Assembly: GCA_013339895.1 (NCBI GenBank)
Contig: JABACO010000040.1
Coordinates: 143,737-207,736, forward strand
DNA from: Ephydatia muelleri
Lineage: Eukaryota; Porifera; Demospongiae; Spongillida; Spongillidae
Length of the DNA stretch: 64,000 bases
Direction: 5' to 3'
Below the pieces are notes generated by a model. That model did not search any database. It saw nothing but the letters and a program-made list of their open reading frames with translations, and was not told where the DNA came from. Position 1 is the stretch's first letter. Each line of letters starts with the position of its first letter. Made by a program: the position numbers and the translations under genes. This document shows positions 45,588 through 57,030 of this stretch, in pieces.

Positions 45588-45755
45588 TAAATGCATGTGA
45601 AAGAGAAGACATACATTTGCTGTCACACTATATACAGTGTATACAAAGCTGCTCAGCATGTTCAATACATGCACAGTACTATGGCTTTATTATATGTACA
45701 AGCCGCTATGTTGTACAGGTACCATTGCTGTTCAATGAACATCATGAATGATGAA
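45588..45755. repeat. Diverged copy of the ankyrin-intron flank without its exon
   Basis: AATGCATGTGAAAGAGAAGA, CAGCATGTTCAATACATG and TGTTCAATGAACATCATG match the flank at 11058-11215 and 14630-14770. The ankyrin exon that should follow is absent. Confidence 0.65.
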
Positions 45756-46514
45756 CCATACAACAGAAGAGATAGATTTGTTGTAACTAGCAAACTTATC
45801 CTTACAAGGTACAAGGTGTTTGTGAATATTGTGAGATAACCCTGTACATACATGTATATGTTTGCCCCGCTTCCCTGTAATTCAATGTATCGATATGACA
45901 TTCGTGTATAGTACTAGCAAGGACTAGAATAATTTCATGTTATGTAACAGTCCAAGGCAAGCAACATGTTGTCAGAATTCTTTAATTTTTGAAGAGCAGG
46001 GGTTACATGTACATGTAGATATGTACTACAGGGTCATTCCAAGTCAAATCATCATGCTTTATGCCAGCATGTCCTCTGATTTGGCAAAATTCTGTTATGA
46101 GTTTGTTCAACAATAATAATCATTGAGACAAATTATTAGATTTACCAGTTATGTTGTTACCAAATACAGGGTGCTACAGTTTTCTCATCCAGTTTGTATC
46201 TTAAGCCTTAATATCTCTGGCACTGATTTGTTTTGGGTATAAACTAACTACATGGTATTCTCACAACTGGCTAAAGTGTTTTTGTTTAGGGAGTAAACAA
46301 TGTTTAATGTTTTAATGAAGGGCGAATGGTTGTGCACCAACCCCCTGCTTATAATTAGATGTGGCATGGGAAAACATTTAGAGCATTGAAAGGGGACTTT
46401 GTTTAAGTAGTTTTTTAGGTTTAAGTAGGTCTAGCCTGCCTACCCGTCTGCAACTCCCCCTCTAAACATACTATCCCAAACTACATTGTTCCTTCGTCTG
46501 GTTCCAGGTATTGT

Positions 46515-46772
46515 ATATGGGACAGTTTCCGCAACAATTGCCCCACGGTTAAAATGTTATAAAAATGCATCGCGTTTGAATCGCTATAACTTCCCAACGG
46601 ATAACGCTATCGACTTCCTAGTTTCAATACTTCATAGTGAAATGGTGTAGTATGAAGTGTTGAAAATAGGAAGTCGATAGCGTTATCCGTTGGGAAGTTA
46701 GAGCGATTCAAACGCGATGCATTTTTATAACATTTTAACCGTGGGGCAATTTTCGCGGAAACTGTCCCATAT
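46515..46772. mobile_element. 258-bp palindromic element (family 1), copy 2
   Basis: Same length and near-identical to 18332-18589: ATATGGGACAGTTTCCGC ends, ATAAAAATGCATCGCGTTTG arms, TA on both flanks. Confidence 0.78.
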
Positions 46773-46969
46773 TGCTATTTATAATGGTGTTCTTGGGAAA
46801 GCAACCATTCAGTCTCATAGCCAGCTATCGACGACCTGAACTTTTGCTGAACCACCCACCACTTCTCTTGTGCACTGTTTGTACTTGTACACTGATTTTC
46901 CTGTCATACATCTATGGCAGGCGGCACCCTTCGGGCTTCTACCCTGACCAACCATGTCAAACCCATGAC

Positions 46970-47132
46970 CGCGTCATGGTGTGGCACATCTGGTCGCACC
47001 CAAGGCAAGCCAGCGCTACCTTGGTCCCAGGTCGGTCAGCGGGGAGGGCCTACCACTCATCATGACCATGTCATGGTAGTGGCACGTCTGGTCACACCCA
47101 AGGCAAGCCAGCGCTACCTTGGTCCCAGACTT
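46970..47132. repeat. 93-bp tandem duplication
   Basis: CATGACC(G/A)(C/T)GTCATGGT...CACCCAAGGCAAGCCAGCGC...CTTGGTCCCAG occurs twice. The surrounding GC-rich stretch (46910-47180) differs in composition from its neighbours and could be an element fragment; no protein recognised. Confidence 0.7.
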
Positions 47133-47454
47133 GGTCTGATGGGTACACCCTGTCACCAGGTTGCCGTCTGACCCCTTTTGGGCAAAACTGTTATCCGTCA
47201 ACTTGTTTAGATGCGTAACAGGGACCTAGATGGGGAATGCATGAGTCAGATAGATAGGTTACGCATAAGCACAGAAGGAGCATTCATACAGCATTAATTG
47301 GGAATTAACTATATTCGAGTAACACATTATTATTTCAAGCTTAATAACAGATATTTCATCAATAAGCATCAAAAGTCCATTACTAATCGTATGTTCAAGT
47401 TATGCTTAAGTTTGTCATCCAAAGACTAACAGAATCATTGTGTGGCCAAAACAT

Positions 47455-47490
47455 TTGCCTTTATTTATTTATTTATTTATTTATTTTGCT
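47455..47490. repeat. (TTTA)n microsatellite
   Basis: Eight TTTA units; a similar tract lies at 61510-61535. Confidence 0.9.
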
Positions 47491-47639
47491 TACAATTTAT
47501 TATTTATAATAATACATACAATGGCTACAGCAGACAAAGCATGAACCAGCAATGGCTGAGCATTTTATATTATTAAATTGCCTAAATTATTATGAACGAC
47601 ATGGTGGCATAAAGGATGATGATTTGACTTGGAATGACA

Positions 47640-47880
47640 TCATGAACACTCACACACACAGACACACACACATCTGAAGCTAACAGGGTCATTTCAGATG
47701 AAATTGTACCACCCTGAATACCTCACCCTCTCATATTGACATCCCACTCTCATATATTATATGCATTACTATTGTGCATACCTATTGCTTAACACCGCAC
47801 GCCCAAATGTACTGAAAGGGTAGAAATTCCTTTCTGACCTTTCAGTGCATATGGTGGTGTAAGCTATAGGCACAATAGTT
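47640..47880. repeat. Dispersed duplicated block g (copy 2)
   Basis: Copy of 16265-16500; here it abuts block c (47875-48120), which leads to an ankyrin exon. Confidence 0.75.
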
Positions 47881-48121
47881 ATGTTACACAATACATGTAC
47901 ATGTAGTTACATCATGATAAATTACCAGGCTTATGGTATAGCACCTACTGCACATGTCATGGCAAATGGCAAAGACAATTTGATACATGTACATGTATGA
48001 AGGTGGAGTAGGAGGTAATGCATGTATAAAAAGGAACCACATGTAACCAGAGTAAGGGAGATACAATGTATGGACATGTGTGACATCCTGTAACCACTGA
48101 ATACATGTCTACCTACTGTAC

Positions 48122-48220
48122 CTTAGTGGCCTCATCGATATTAGCTCCAGCCTCCAATAGTGTCTCCACTACATCAAGATGTCCGTTCCTACTTGCTGTG
48201 TATAATGGACACCAACCATC
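48122..48220 (-). CDS. Ankyrin-repeat exon, 33 codons, isolated
   Basis: Begins DGWCPLYTAS; GHLDVVETLLEAGANID follows. Acceptor TGCAG, donor GTACAG, phase 0/0. It lies 5.7 kb upstream (minus strand) of the gene A ankyrin exons and downstream of gene B's last exon, so it is either an early exon of gene A or a stray copy. Confidence 0.75.
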
Positions 48221-48569
48221 CTGCAATGCAAATGTCATCATAACCAGAGGCTAGACTGTCACATGAAAAGTGGTTCTGGGTTGAACAATTTCACTACCAC
48301 AATGTACATGTCCCTCCTCCCCACCCCACCCCAAGATCACTTATATGTGTTGAAAGGCCTAAATAGTGATTAATTCTATAGCACCTAAGCTATCAGTGGA
48401 GACTGTGGTAGGTTAGGAACCTGGTTAGTTTACACAGACATAATTAAGAAGTTAGAAATATTATTCATTATCTACATGTAGCTCCATAGCCAACAATTAA
48501 AATCTTTACCTATACAACCCTACCCTGGTAGGAAGGTCAATCAATGCATGGGGCACTTGTGCAGAGTGC

Positions 48570-49020
48570 TAGACAAGTGTTCTGACAGAAGAGTATTGCA
48601 GCAAAGTAATTAGGTTGACAGTACAGTAACACTACATCTACATCTAGTAGTTACAAACTAGAGATGGAATTCACTGCAAGTGTACAGAACAAAAGCTGAG
48701 TGGGCGAGGCATAAACAACGATGAGAATGAATGAAAAGCACTGTTGCATTCCTTCTCAGTGAAAGTTGTTGTGAGTCTCATGTTGCATGGTATGTACAGA
48801 GCACCAGTCAAAAGGGAGCTTCACATGCATGAGAGAAGTTGTCAACATCATGAATGAATAGAGAGGGCACTACAAGTACAAAAGCCCAGTCACAGTACAG
48901 AAATGGAGAATAGAATGAGTGGCCTCTCCTACATGCATATGACCAGTTCAATGGAATAGAATGCAAGTGCATGTGCAATGGACAGGTTCAGCAGAACAGA
49001 TCTTGCATAAGGTACATGTG
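48570..49020. repeat. Dispersed duplicated block f (copy 2)
   Basis: Copy of 13255-13690. Confidence 0.85.
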
Positions 49021-49371
49021 TGTGTGTATGTGTGTGTGTGTGTGTATGTATTGTATATGTGTCGTGTCGTATAAAGGGATGCATGTGTATACAGTATGTG
49101 CAGTTGTGGTTATAGTCTTGTAAGCAGCACTGCTACTGTCAGTACTCACATTAGTGGTAGAGATTATCATGTGAGACCTCCACGTTTCGCGCATTACATG
49201 CACATGCGTGTGTCAAGTTGTGTCTGGGTGGTACTGTATGTACTGTATACAGTGTGCATGTGCATGTGCATGTTAGTGTATACAAGCATTCACTGTATAC
49301 ATGTGCTATTTCTGTTTTAGCAGTACTCGTACACCTGTGCATGTGATGATGTGGTGCTTTTTCCTCACCAG

Positions 49372-49552
49372 ATATCCAGGTTGTTAGGCTAGCCGGTGGC
49401 CCCACCCCCGCTGAAGGCAGGGTGGAGTTTTCTCCATACATCAGACCAGATGGGACCTGGTGGATACCACTGTTGTGTACAAGAGCCTTGGATATGCAGC
49501 AGCAGTAGTTGCTATGGGCGGAGCTGCCTACGCTCCTGGAACAGGGTAGGTG
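49372..49552 (+). pseudogene. SRCR domain exon, frameshifted (second segment)
   Basis: QVVRLAGGPTPAEGRVEF at the start; after an indel, VVYKSLGYAAAVVAMGGAAY and APGTG before a GTAGGT donor. LGYxxAxxxMGGAAYxPGTG is a typical mid-SRCR block. The Cys normally before RSLGY is Tyr (VVYK). Paralogue of 38612-38722 region. Confidence 0.72.
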
Positions 49553-49724
49553 TGTGCACATGTATCCATGGTATATGGCATATTTGCACTTGCATGGAGT
49601 GTGCAGTGTCAGCACTTGGAGAGTGTATAGTGTTGGATGCATACTCACAGTAGCATGGATGGTGGGGTTACCCTAAGTGTGATGTCCTCCAGTAAAAGAA
49701 TTTGCAGTACTGGGTTCCCCATCA

Positions 49725-49830
49725 TCCCACACCTCATTCCTACACCTCATCCCCACACCTCATTCCACACCACATCCCCACATCTCATTCCATACCTCAT
49801 CCCCACACCTCATCCACACAGTACATGTAT
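49725..49830. repeat. 13-bp minisatellite, short allele
   Basis: CACACCTCATCCC-type units, about 7; counterpart of 38813-39175. Confidence 0.8.
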
Positions 49831-50174
49831 GTGCCTATATTGAGTAGTTATTTTGTGATAAAGAACAACAATTGAGTACAGTGTACATATCAATTTGCTG
49901 GTGATGTAGTGTAGGCGTGTGCATGGTGAGTACATGTATGTATGCATGTGTGTGCAGTGTGTTTTGTGCATTGTTCACTTCACTTTGTGTATATATGCAG
50001 CTATAAGTGCACTGTGTACAGTGTACATGCACATATGATGTAGGTTGGTGCATGTAGGCATCATGTGTACATGCATGTGACCGAGAAGTTGACCAGACTT
50101 GGATGGTGGCGTAACACCCTTTCCTTACTATTGCACCATGTAACTCAAGGATTGCTTTACTCCCTTGACCTTCT

Positions 50175-50535
50175 TCCAGACACAGCCACTCAAGTGATCA
50201 ATGTGTAGGTCAGACTGGTGGAAGGGTCCACCACTCTGGAGGGAAGGGTGGAGGTGTACTACAACAAGACCTGGGGGATGGTGTGTGATGACTTGTGGGC
50301 TGTAGAGGATGCCAGGTGATAATGCCATCAGCTGGGCTTCTATGGGACATCAGTTGCTCTTTCCAACTGGAGCTGGTAGCTCCAATCAGCCCATCTGGCT
50401 GGACAATGTCAATTGCCTTGGTACAGAGACCAATGTGGGACAGTGCCTGAATGGAGGATGGGTGTCCGCAACTGCTTGCACTTGGAAGACGCTGGAGTGA
50501 GGTGTTCTGGTGAACTGTGCGACGTGGTAGAGGAT
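50175..50535 (+). pseudogene. SRCR domain exon, frameshifted (second segment)
   Basis: DTATQVINV, a [39 protein letters not shown], a frameshift, HQLGFYGTSVALSN, then out-of-frame remains of the WLDNVNCLGTETNVGQCL block and VRNCLHLEDAGVRCSGEL. Here the [13 protein letters not shown] part that is deleted in 39270-39612 is intact, and the last Cys codon is also intact. The two copies are therefore broken at different points. Confidence 0.75.
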
Positions 50536-51648
50536 CATATGTGTGTATGTGTGTGCACAATATATGCTTGTGTGTGTGCATGTGTGCTCACATGTGTCTG
50601 TATACAACACACTGCATGGTGAGATGATCAGTGTGTAAATACAGTGTACAATGGTTCCATATGACCAGAAAGGACGGACACTTGAGGACACCATAGCATC
50701 ATGTGGATGCTTTAGTGCTTATAGGTTCATGGGTTTGTATTAATGATTGTTGGACATGTCACTTCTTTTTTCACTTAATAATTCGGAGTGTACATTGTAC
50801 ACGTGTTGGCATATACATTGCCCTCCAACATATATATTGATTTTGTCCATTTCTACTACAATATTGTTATCTCATCACCTCATTCCTGCACTTCTTCACT
50901 AATTTAACAGACCTATCCTAGCACATAAAAAGTGTACGTATCCACACTGTTATGTTTTTAGTGGATCTTTAGTCATGACCCTGCTGATGTTGGTGGAATG
51001 AAGTGGATGCATGGCCTCGAATGCTTTGCCTCTTTCCTACATTGCACTAACATACTATAGCATGTCACGGTTCAAACATTACATCAAGACATCCAACCTA
51101 AACTACATTCCCTTAACTTGTCACTTCGCATTTATGCAGCCAAGTTATTGTTGAATGACTTGATTCTTGATATCTCAATTGAATGGAACAAAAAAAACTT
51201 TAAATTATCTGATAAACAAAATGTAAGTTGTATGCAGGAGTTCGTAACTACAAAGCAAGGAAACAAAAGTGCATGGTATGGACTCAAAAGATGTGATGGC
51301 TAAGCCATATAATCACCTTCAGACTAATGAGGAAATGGTATGGTGCATCATCGATCAATTGCTCTCATTCGATAGACTGAACATGGTGTACTTATTACAT
51401 TTCTGAACCATGCTACTCTTAGCTTGCTATTTACATCTGCTATTGTGTAACTAAAGCTATATACTTAATTTACATAATGATTTGTTTCTCTCTATATTTA
51501 ACATTCAGTTTCATGAAGAACAAATCGAATAACGCAAAGTTTTATGAATTTTAGGTCTCAAAATTATAAAATAATTTTATTAATTCACAATGACCAATAA
51601 CAGTTTTACAGCTACACATTATTAAATATGCATTTGTGCTAGATCTAG

Positions 51649-53127
51649 TTACTTATCTAAATCAGTTAAATCTGGTAGCAGATCCTTCATTGTTGGACGA
51701 CTGGCTGGATCATCACAGATGCACCTCCGTATCATCATTGCCATTTCTTGCCAGGGCAGTGCATAAAGCTGCATGGCTTGTAGCTTGTGGTCTGGGAACT
51801 GACCAGTGGCCATTTCAAGCAGGAGTATGCCATAACTGTACACATCCATCTTTGGAGACTGCAGCTTGGGATTGAAGGATTCTGGTGCTGCATAGGATAA
51901 ATTTCCAGGGCCCATGGTTGTCACTTTAGACAGGAAGTTAGCAGAGCCATAGTCAGACACCTTGGCTTTCCAGTTACCTGATCCAATTGGCTCAAGAAGC
52001 ACATTTGCACTGCTAACATCTCGATGGATGATAGGGTCAGGCCTCATTAGGTGGAGGTAGTTGAGACCATGTGCCACATCCATGCCAATAGTGATGACAT
52101 GATCTCGAGGAAGTGCCACAATGATGCTTCGCAGGTTTGTTGGCATCAGTTCTGTTAGGATGACAGGCTTATTGTCATCCAGTGAGGCTCCGATGAACAG
52201 CAGGAGGTTGGGATGTCGTACACTAGCTGCCATGTGCATCTCTCTGAGAAACAGGTTAATATTGTGTGGAGATATAATTGCATTATGGATGAACTTAGCA
52301 GCAACACTGACACCACGGAACGTAGCCACTCTCACCTCACCCCACCCTCCCACACCAAGAGGTTCTTCACCTGTCTCTTCTATTTCATCACGTTCCACCC
52401 TCCAGGAAGACTTAATATAATCAGGGATTTGCTGATCAGCCCTCGCAGCTCTCTCATCTGCCTGTTGAACTTGTAGTCTTATTTGCTGTTGCATAGTATC
52501 TCTCTGTTGCTTAGTTTTCAGGTGTTCCCCCTCTGCTGTTCTTGCTCTTTCTTCTGCTCTTCTAGCTCTCTCATCTGCATGTTGAACTTGCAGTCGTGTT
52601 TGCTGCTGCAATGCATCTCTCTGCTGTTTTATTTCTAGGAGTTCCTGCTCAGTCCTTGTCACTCTCTCTTTTGACAGTTGAATTTGCAGTCTGATTTGCT
52701 GTTGTAGAGCATTGCAATGTTGCTTAGTTTCCAAGAGTTCTTGTTTTGCTCTCTCATCTGCTCTTTCAGCCTTCTCATCTGCCTGTTGAGCTTGTAGTCG
52801 GATTTGCTGAAGCAAAGCTTCATAGTGTAGCTTTGTTTTTGTGAGCTCTTTCTCAACTCTTGTTGCTCTTTCTTCTGCTATTCTAGCTCGCTCATTTGCA
52901 AGTTGAGCTTGTTGTGTAACTTGCAACTGAAACGTATCATTTTGTTGCATTGGTTTCAAGATTTCTTGCTCAGGTTTTCTATTTTCTTCTGCGTTATTAG
53001 CTCCTTCCTGTGTCTGCTGAGCTTGTGGTATGACTAAAGCTTTGTTCTGTAGCTTCGTGTTTGAAGGTGCTTGCTCATCTTGTGTTGCTCTCTTTTCTGC
53101 ACTTTGAACCAGAGTTGGTGGAATGAC
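51649..53127 (-). CDS. Ankyrin/coiled-coil TKL-type protein kinase, intact last exon (gene B)
   Basis: A single open exon starting at VIPPTLVQSAEK after an ATCAAG acceptor (53128-53129) and ending with TAA at 51649; it joins in phase 0 to the capping ankyrin exon. Counting from 53160, residues 75-245 form a long coiled coil built from repeats starting at 120, 156, 188 and 227 (QQQIRLQxQxADERA). The kinase domain spans about 265-500: LGVGGWGEV (268-276), VAAK lysine 289, Glu 307, HRDVSSAN (379-386), DYG (403-405) instead of DFG, APES (425-428), DVYSYG (439-444), DDPASRPTM with Arg 488. The HRD Asp and DYG Asp are kept, so activity is expected. Substrate unknown. Probably a cytosolic ankyrin-tethered signalling kinase. 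Confidence 0.85.
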   Translation of the reverse strand, partial: VIPPTLVQSAEKRATQDEQAPSNTKLQNKALVIPQAQQTQEGANNAEENRKPEQEILKPMQQNDTFQLQVTQQAQLANERARIAEERATRVEKELTKTKLHYEALLQQIRLQAQQADEKAERADERAKQELLETKQHCNALQQQIRLQIQLSKERVTRTEQELLEIKQQRDALQQQTRLQVQHADERARRAEERARTAEGEHLKTKQQRDTMQQQIRLQVQQADERAARADQQIPDYIKSSWRVERDEIEETGEEPLGVGGWGEVRVATFRGVSVAAKFIHNAIISPHNINLFLREMHMAASVRHPNLLLFIGASLDDNKPVILTELMPTNLRSIIVALPRDHVITIGMDVAHGLNYLHLMRPDPIIHRDVSSANVLLEPIGSGNWKAKVSDYGSANFLSKVTTMGPGNLSYAAPESFNPKLQSPKMDVYSYGILLLEMATGQFPDHKLQAMQLYALPWQEMAMMIRRCICDDPASRPTMKDLLPDLTDLDK

Positions 53128-53437
53128 CTTGATGCATAAAATAACAATTGTACAATGCATGTAAAGTGTATCAAATACTTAAATCTCAGGAAAGCAAAGG
53201 CAGCAATAAGATTATGCCTTAAATATACGGGTCTAGGGATGTAATGTGCCCAACCATATACATGTACATGTAACTGGTGCAGTATGGCCTTAGAGATTGT
53301 AAGCAAACTAGCCAGAGTGTTGTACGAATGTAGCAGGTTTATTAATGGTCCAGAGAATAGCTTGTGTGGTTTCATTTCAAAACGTAAATGTAGGGTTTTA
53401 TCAGCGGGTATCACTATTCATCAGATGCACATCTCAC

Positions 53438-53518
53438 TTTGTTTTGGTAAGTCTTCAACAACTGAATTGTTGCCTTGCGACCTCGCTCCACAGCCAAGTC
53501 CAGGGCTGTTCTCCCATC
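53438..53518 (-). CDS. Terminal ankyrin exon of gene B, 27 codons
   Basis: Begins DGRTALDLAVERGRKATI and ends YQNK before a GTGAGA donor. Phase 0/0. Splices to VIPPTLV of the kinase exon across a 310-bp intron. Confidence 0.82.
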
Positions 53519-53636
53519 CTGTGAGTAAAGCATTACATACTTATATATAGCCTTGTGGTGTATGTGTGCAGGGAGATACTATGTACGGACATGTGTGACA
53601 TCCTGTAAGCACTGAATACATGTCTACCTACTGTAC

Positions 53637-53735
53637 CTTAGTGGCCTGATTGATATTAGCTCCAGCCTCCAATAGTGTCTTCACTACCTCAAGATGTCCA
53701 TTGCAGCTTGCTGCGTACAATGGACTCCAACCATC
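53637..53735 (-). CDS. Ankyrin exon of gene B, 33 codons
   Basis: Begins DGWSPLYAAS; GHLEVVKTLLEAGANIN follows. Acceptor TTCAG, donor GTACAG, phase 0/0. No exon is recognisable upstream of it as far as 55.5 kb, so the 5' end of gene B is missing or far away. Confidence 0.82.
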
Positions 53736-55369
53736 CTGAATATAGATATCATCATAGCTAGAGGCTGGACTGTCACATGCAAAGTGGTTTCATGTTGAAA
53801 GATTTCACTGCCACAATGTGTTCCTCCTCCCCATCCCACCCCAAGACCATTTATGGTAGAAACGATTGTAATGTACATGCTAGGGAGTACACCGTTACCT
53901 GAAAGTAGTCCAGGCTTGCAAAATGTAATTAATGCAAATGTAATTATTGGACCATTGTATATTGTATGTGCACCATGCATTTACCATTCATCACTTTGCT
54001 ACTGTATGTGGAAATCAAATGTTAAGTGCCTTCTTACTAGCTGACTGAAGTACATGTACTAGTGCTCTGATAAGAACAAATAGGACACTACCACACACGA
54101 GGCTGTTGAGGATTAGGATGTGAGGTCACATACAGTGGTTGCTGACAAGTTTCACACATAACATACACCAGTGTTACAGAATAGTGAATATCATACAAAG
54201 ATGATGTCAGTGAATCTAAATGGAGAAGGGCAATGTGATTTGTACAGACATTGGAAACATCATTTGTCCAACATGTTGCCACCCCAAACATGACATAATT
54301 GGGACCAACCTTTCCAACCACATTGGTCAATTTTGCCATGTACGTACATGTACATGTAGGTACAACAAAGGGATAACCATGAAATACATTTGAAAGCTTA
54401 GCTATGCTCTTACAGAAAATGAAACTGATAAATGTGTTTTGAACACAGCACATGGTATACACGTTTGCACACCATCAGGATATCAACACCGCTACATCCA
54501 GATGATGCATACCTCCCTCCCACCCAACACTCCAGTGAGAGGATGATGAAGGCTAGTGAAGAGTTCGTTGAACCAGTTCCAAAGATAAGCCTCGTTACAA
54601 GAACACAAAATGGTCTTATAGAGCAGTGTCAATCAGTGGACACAGAACACTAAGCAGTGTGCACTGATCAGTGAATGATGGGGACAAGAATGTGTTCTTA
54701 TTGGAAGTCATTCTGTACATCATAGGCCTTGTGTCACCACTAACACAGCTGAGAGAAGAGTTAAGCAAATTTTGGTCTTAACAGATCTTACAATTTCGTA
54801 AAGCTTGTTACAATTCATGATAAATACAACTCCATTTTGATTTCACTTGTGCTAATATTTTCTCGTTTTGTAGTAGCCAAAGTATCAGATCTACATGTGC
54901 AAAACCTTAACACTTAATAATACATCAACAAACAGTGTGTATGCACAAAGATAAGACAAGTGAAGGAAAGAGGAAGCATCAGATAATAGTTAAATCATTG
55001 AAATAGATCCAGTAGTGCAAAAAATGGCCAAAGGATAGGATAAATAATTATACAGTGTGTTGGTGACGTTATGTGCATCTTGTGTCAACTGGTGTGGAAC
55101 TCAACTCTGCACTTAGCTACATGTATGATAGCTAGCTAATATTAGGACTACAGTATCTAGGGGAGGGCCGAAGGCCCTTAGGGTTTAGGGTTTATGGTAC
55201 TAACTAGGTTAACATTTTACCCACATTCCGAATCCACAGTCAAAAAAACACATGTCGCTCTTATCCCCAGCCTTTTACAATCTTTTAGCTGCATTAACGG
55301 ATGCCTTTAAATTTCCTTGTGGAGTAAGACCAGAAAAGGAAGTGTGATGAAAATACAGCTGTTACAGCA

Positions 55370-55562
55370 CATAGGCATCACACACAACACATGGACACCA
55401 CACACAGCACATGGACACCACACACTGCACATGGACACCACACACAGCACATGGACAACACACCCAGCACATTGACACCACACACACCACATGAACACCA
55501 AACAGCACAATACATGAACAGCACATACAGTAAATGGACACCACACACAGCACATGGGCACC
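55370..55562. repeat. 20-bp minisatellite
   Basis: Unit CACACACAGCACATGGACAC, about 9 copies. The Ty3/gypsy element begins inside it; further units appear at 59692-59725 and 61677-61742. Confidence 0.9.
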
Positions 55563-55713
55563 TGTAAGAAACCAATAATCACAACTATCAAAACAACACG
55601 TGCTCCGAATATACCAGCCGAGCACACACATGAATTCCAATGCACGCACACCCTCGAAAAATGCTCCTCCCACAATACGTCATTCCTAAACATGTCAATG
55701 TTGTATTTCCAAA
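55563..55713 (-). repeat. 3' LTR of the Ty3/gypsy element
   Basis: TGTAAGAAACCAATAATCAC to TTCCAAA. Shares CAAAACAACACGTGCTC, CCGAGCACACACAT and ACATGTCAATGTT with 59511-59690. The opposite LTR's C run is only CCCTC here. Confidence 0.85.
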
Positions 55714-56059
55714 ATTTTTCCCATTTTTCATTTTGCTTTAGGAAATTCCAAACACGTCATTTGGTTGCATCAGTCGTCTTTGTGCTCTAGTGGGTCGTGA
55801 TCCTGGTATACGCCTATCCCCAATGCTGACTTGTACAATTTGTTAACTTTCTCCTCCTTTCCCTTGCAGGTCCTCATCTCCAATGCTATCAGTGCGCAAA
55901 TTTTCCCTGTCTGGACCACCTCTGCACTCACTGCTGAACATTCTGCCTCTGCTTGGTGGTGGTGGTCAGCTGGAATTGGCCCTACTAGTTGGCATGTTCC
56001 TAGTCTCAGGTGGTGTAAGATCAGGTGTTACTGACTCCCGTGTGGGACTCCTTGCATCT

Positions 56060-57030
56060 CATATTAATTAACTTGTGTTGGGGACTGAATAACCCTCCCT
56101 TCTGCTGCCAGAGAAACTGACTGAGACTGACACTCACACTCCGCTGTTTCAATGCTGTCACCATTTGATGTCCTTGTATCATTTTTGAGTCGTAACTGAT
56201 CTGTATGTTTTCTTCTCACATTACCCTGAATCATCATCAAATATGAGTGATCAGTTTGCTGCTATACAATATTCCCAGCCTCATACATGTAGCTTTTGCT
56301 GTTTGTCTTCTGTACCCAAACGTGATCACCTTTAAGAAACCATCTTGGTCTAGCTCCTCTGTCATGGTTTATTTTCTGTTTCACTAGGGCCATGTCCTTT
56401 GTGTTAGAGCTGTTAGGTTTTAGTAGGTCCAGCTTTGTTCTGACACATCTCTCCGTCAGTAGCTTGGATGGTGCTCTGTTTGTTGAATTTTGAGGTGTGT
56501 TTTGGTACGAGATTAGAAATTTCTGTACCCAAGTTCTAGATACTCTGTGAGCTGTTTCGCACTGGACACTCTTTCTTTGAAGGTTCTAACTGCTCACACA
56601 GCCAGCCCATTACTTTTGGGATGGTATGGTGTAGATCGAATATGAGTAATGTTATTGCTATCTCAAAACTCCTTGAACTCCAATGATGTGAACTGTGTTC
56701 CGTTATCTGATACTATCAGCTTTGGAACCCCAAAGCGACAAACATTTCCCGCAGTGGAATGACATGTCTTTACTTCCAACTATTTCGAATACTACAAGCC
56801 AACATTCTCCTTCAAAGGGTCCAGCATAATCAACATGTATGTGAGCCCATGGCTCCGACTGTATGTTCCACGAATCAACAGTGTTTCAGGCTCCCTTGTT
56901 CTGTTCTCTTGGCACTGATTGCATTCTTTTGCATATTATTTCACTTCTACATCTATCTTCGGCCACCAGCAGTAAAATCATGAAAGGGCTCGCATGGCCC
57001 AAAATCCTGGATGCCCTTCATGGAGTGTCA
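56060..57030 (-). pseudogene. Ty3/gypsy integrase remnant
   Basis: In changing minus-strand frames: PWAHIHVDYAGPFEGE (catalytic-core start with first Asp), YQNTPQNSTNRAPSKLLTER, TKLDLLKP and PRWFLKGDHVWVQ, typical of the integrase core and C-terminal part. Frames are broken repeatedly. Confidence 0.65.

Noticed and set aside
46772-47171. Two overlapping plus-strand ORFs in the GC-rich stretch
   Set aside because: The frames follow a 93-bp tandem duplication; no recognisable domain, no splice context.
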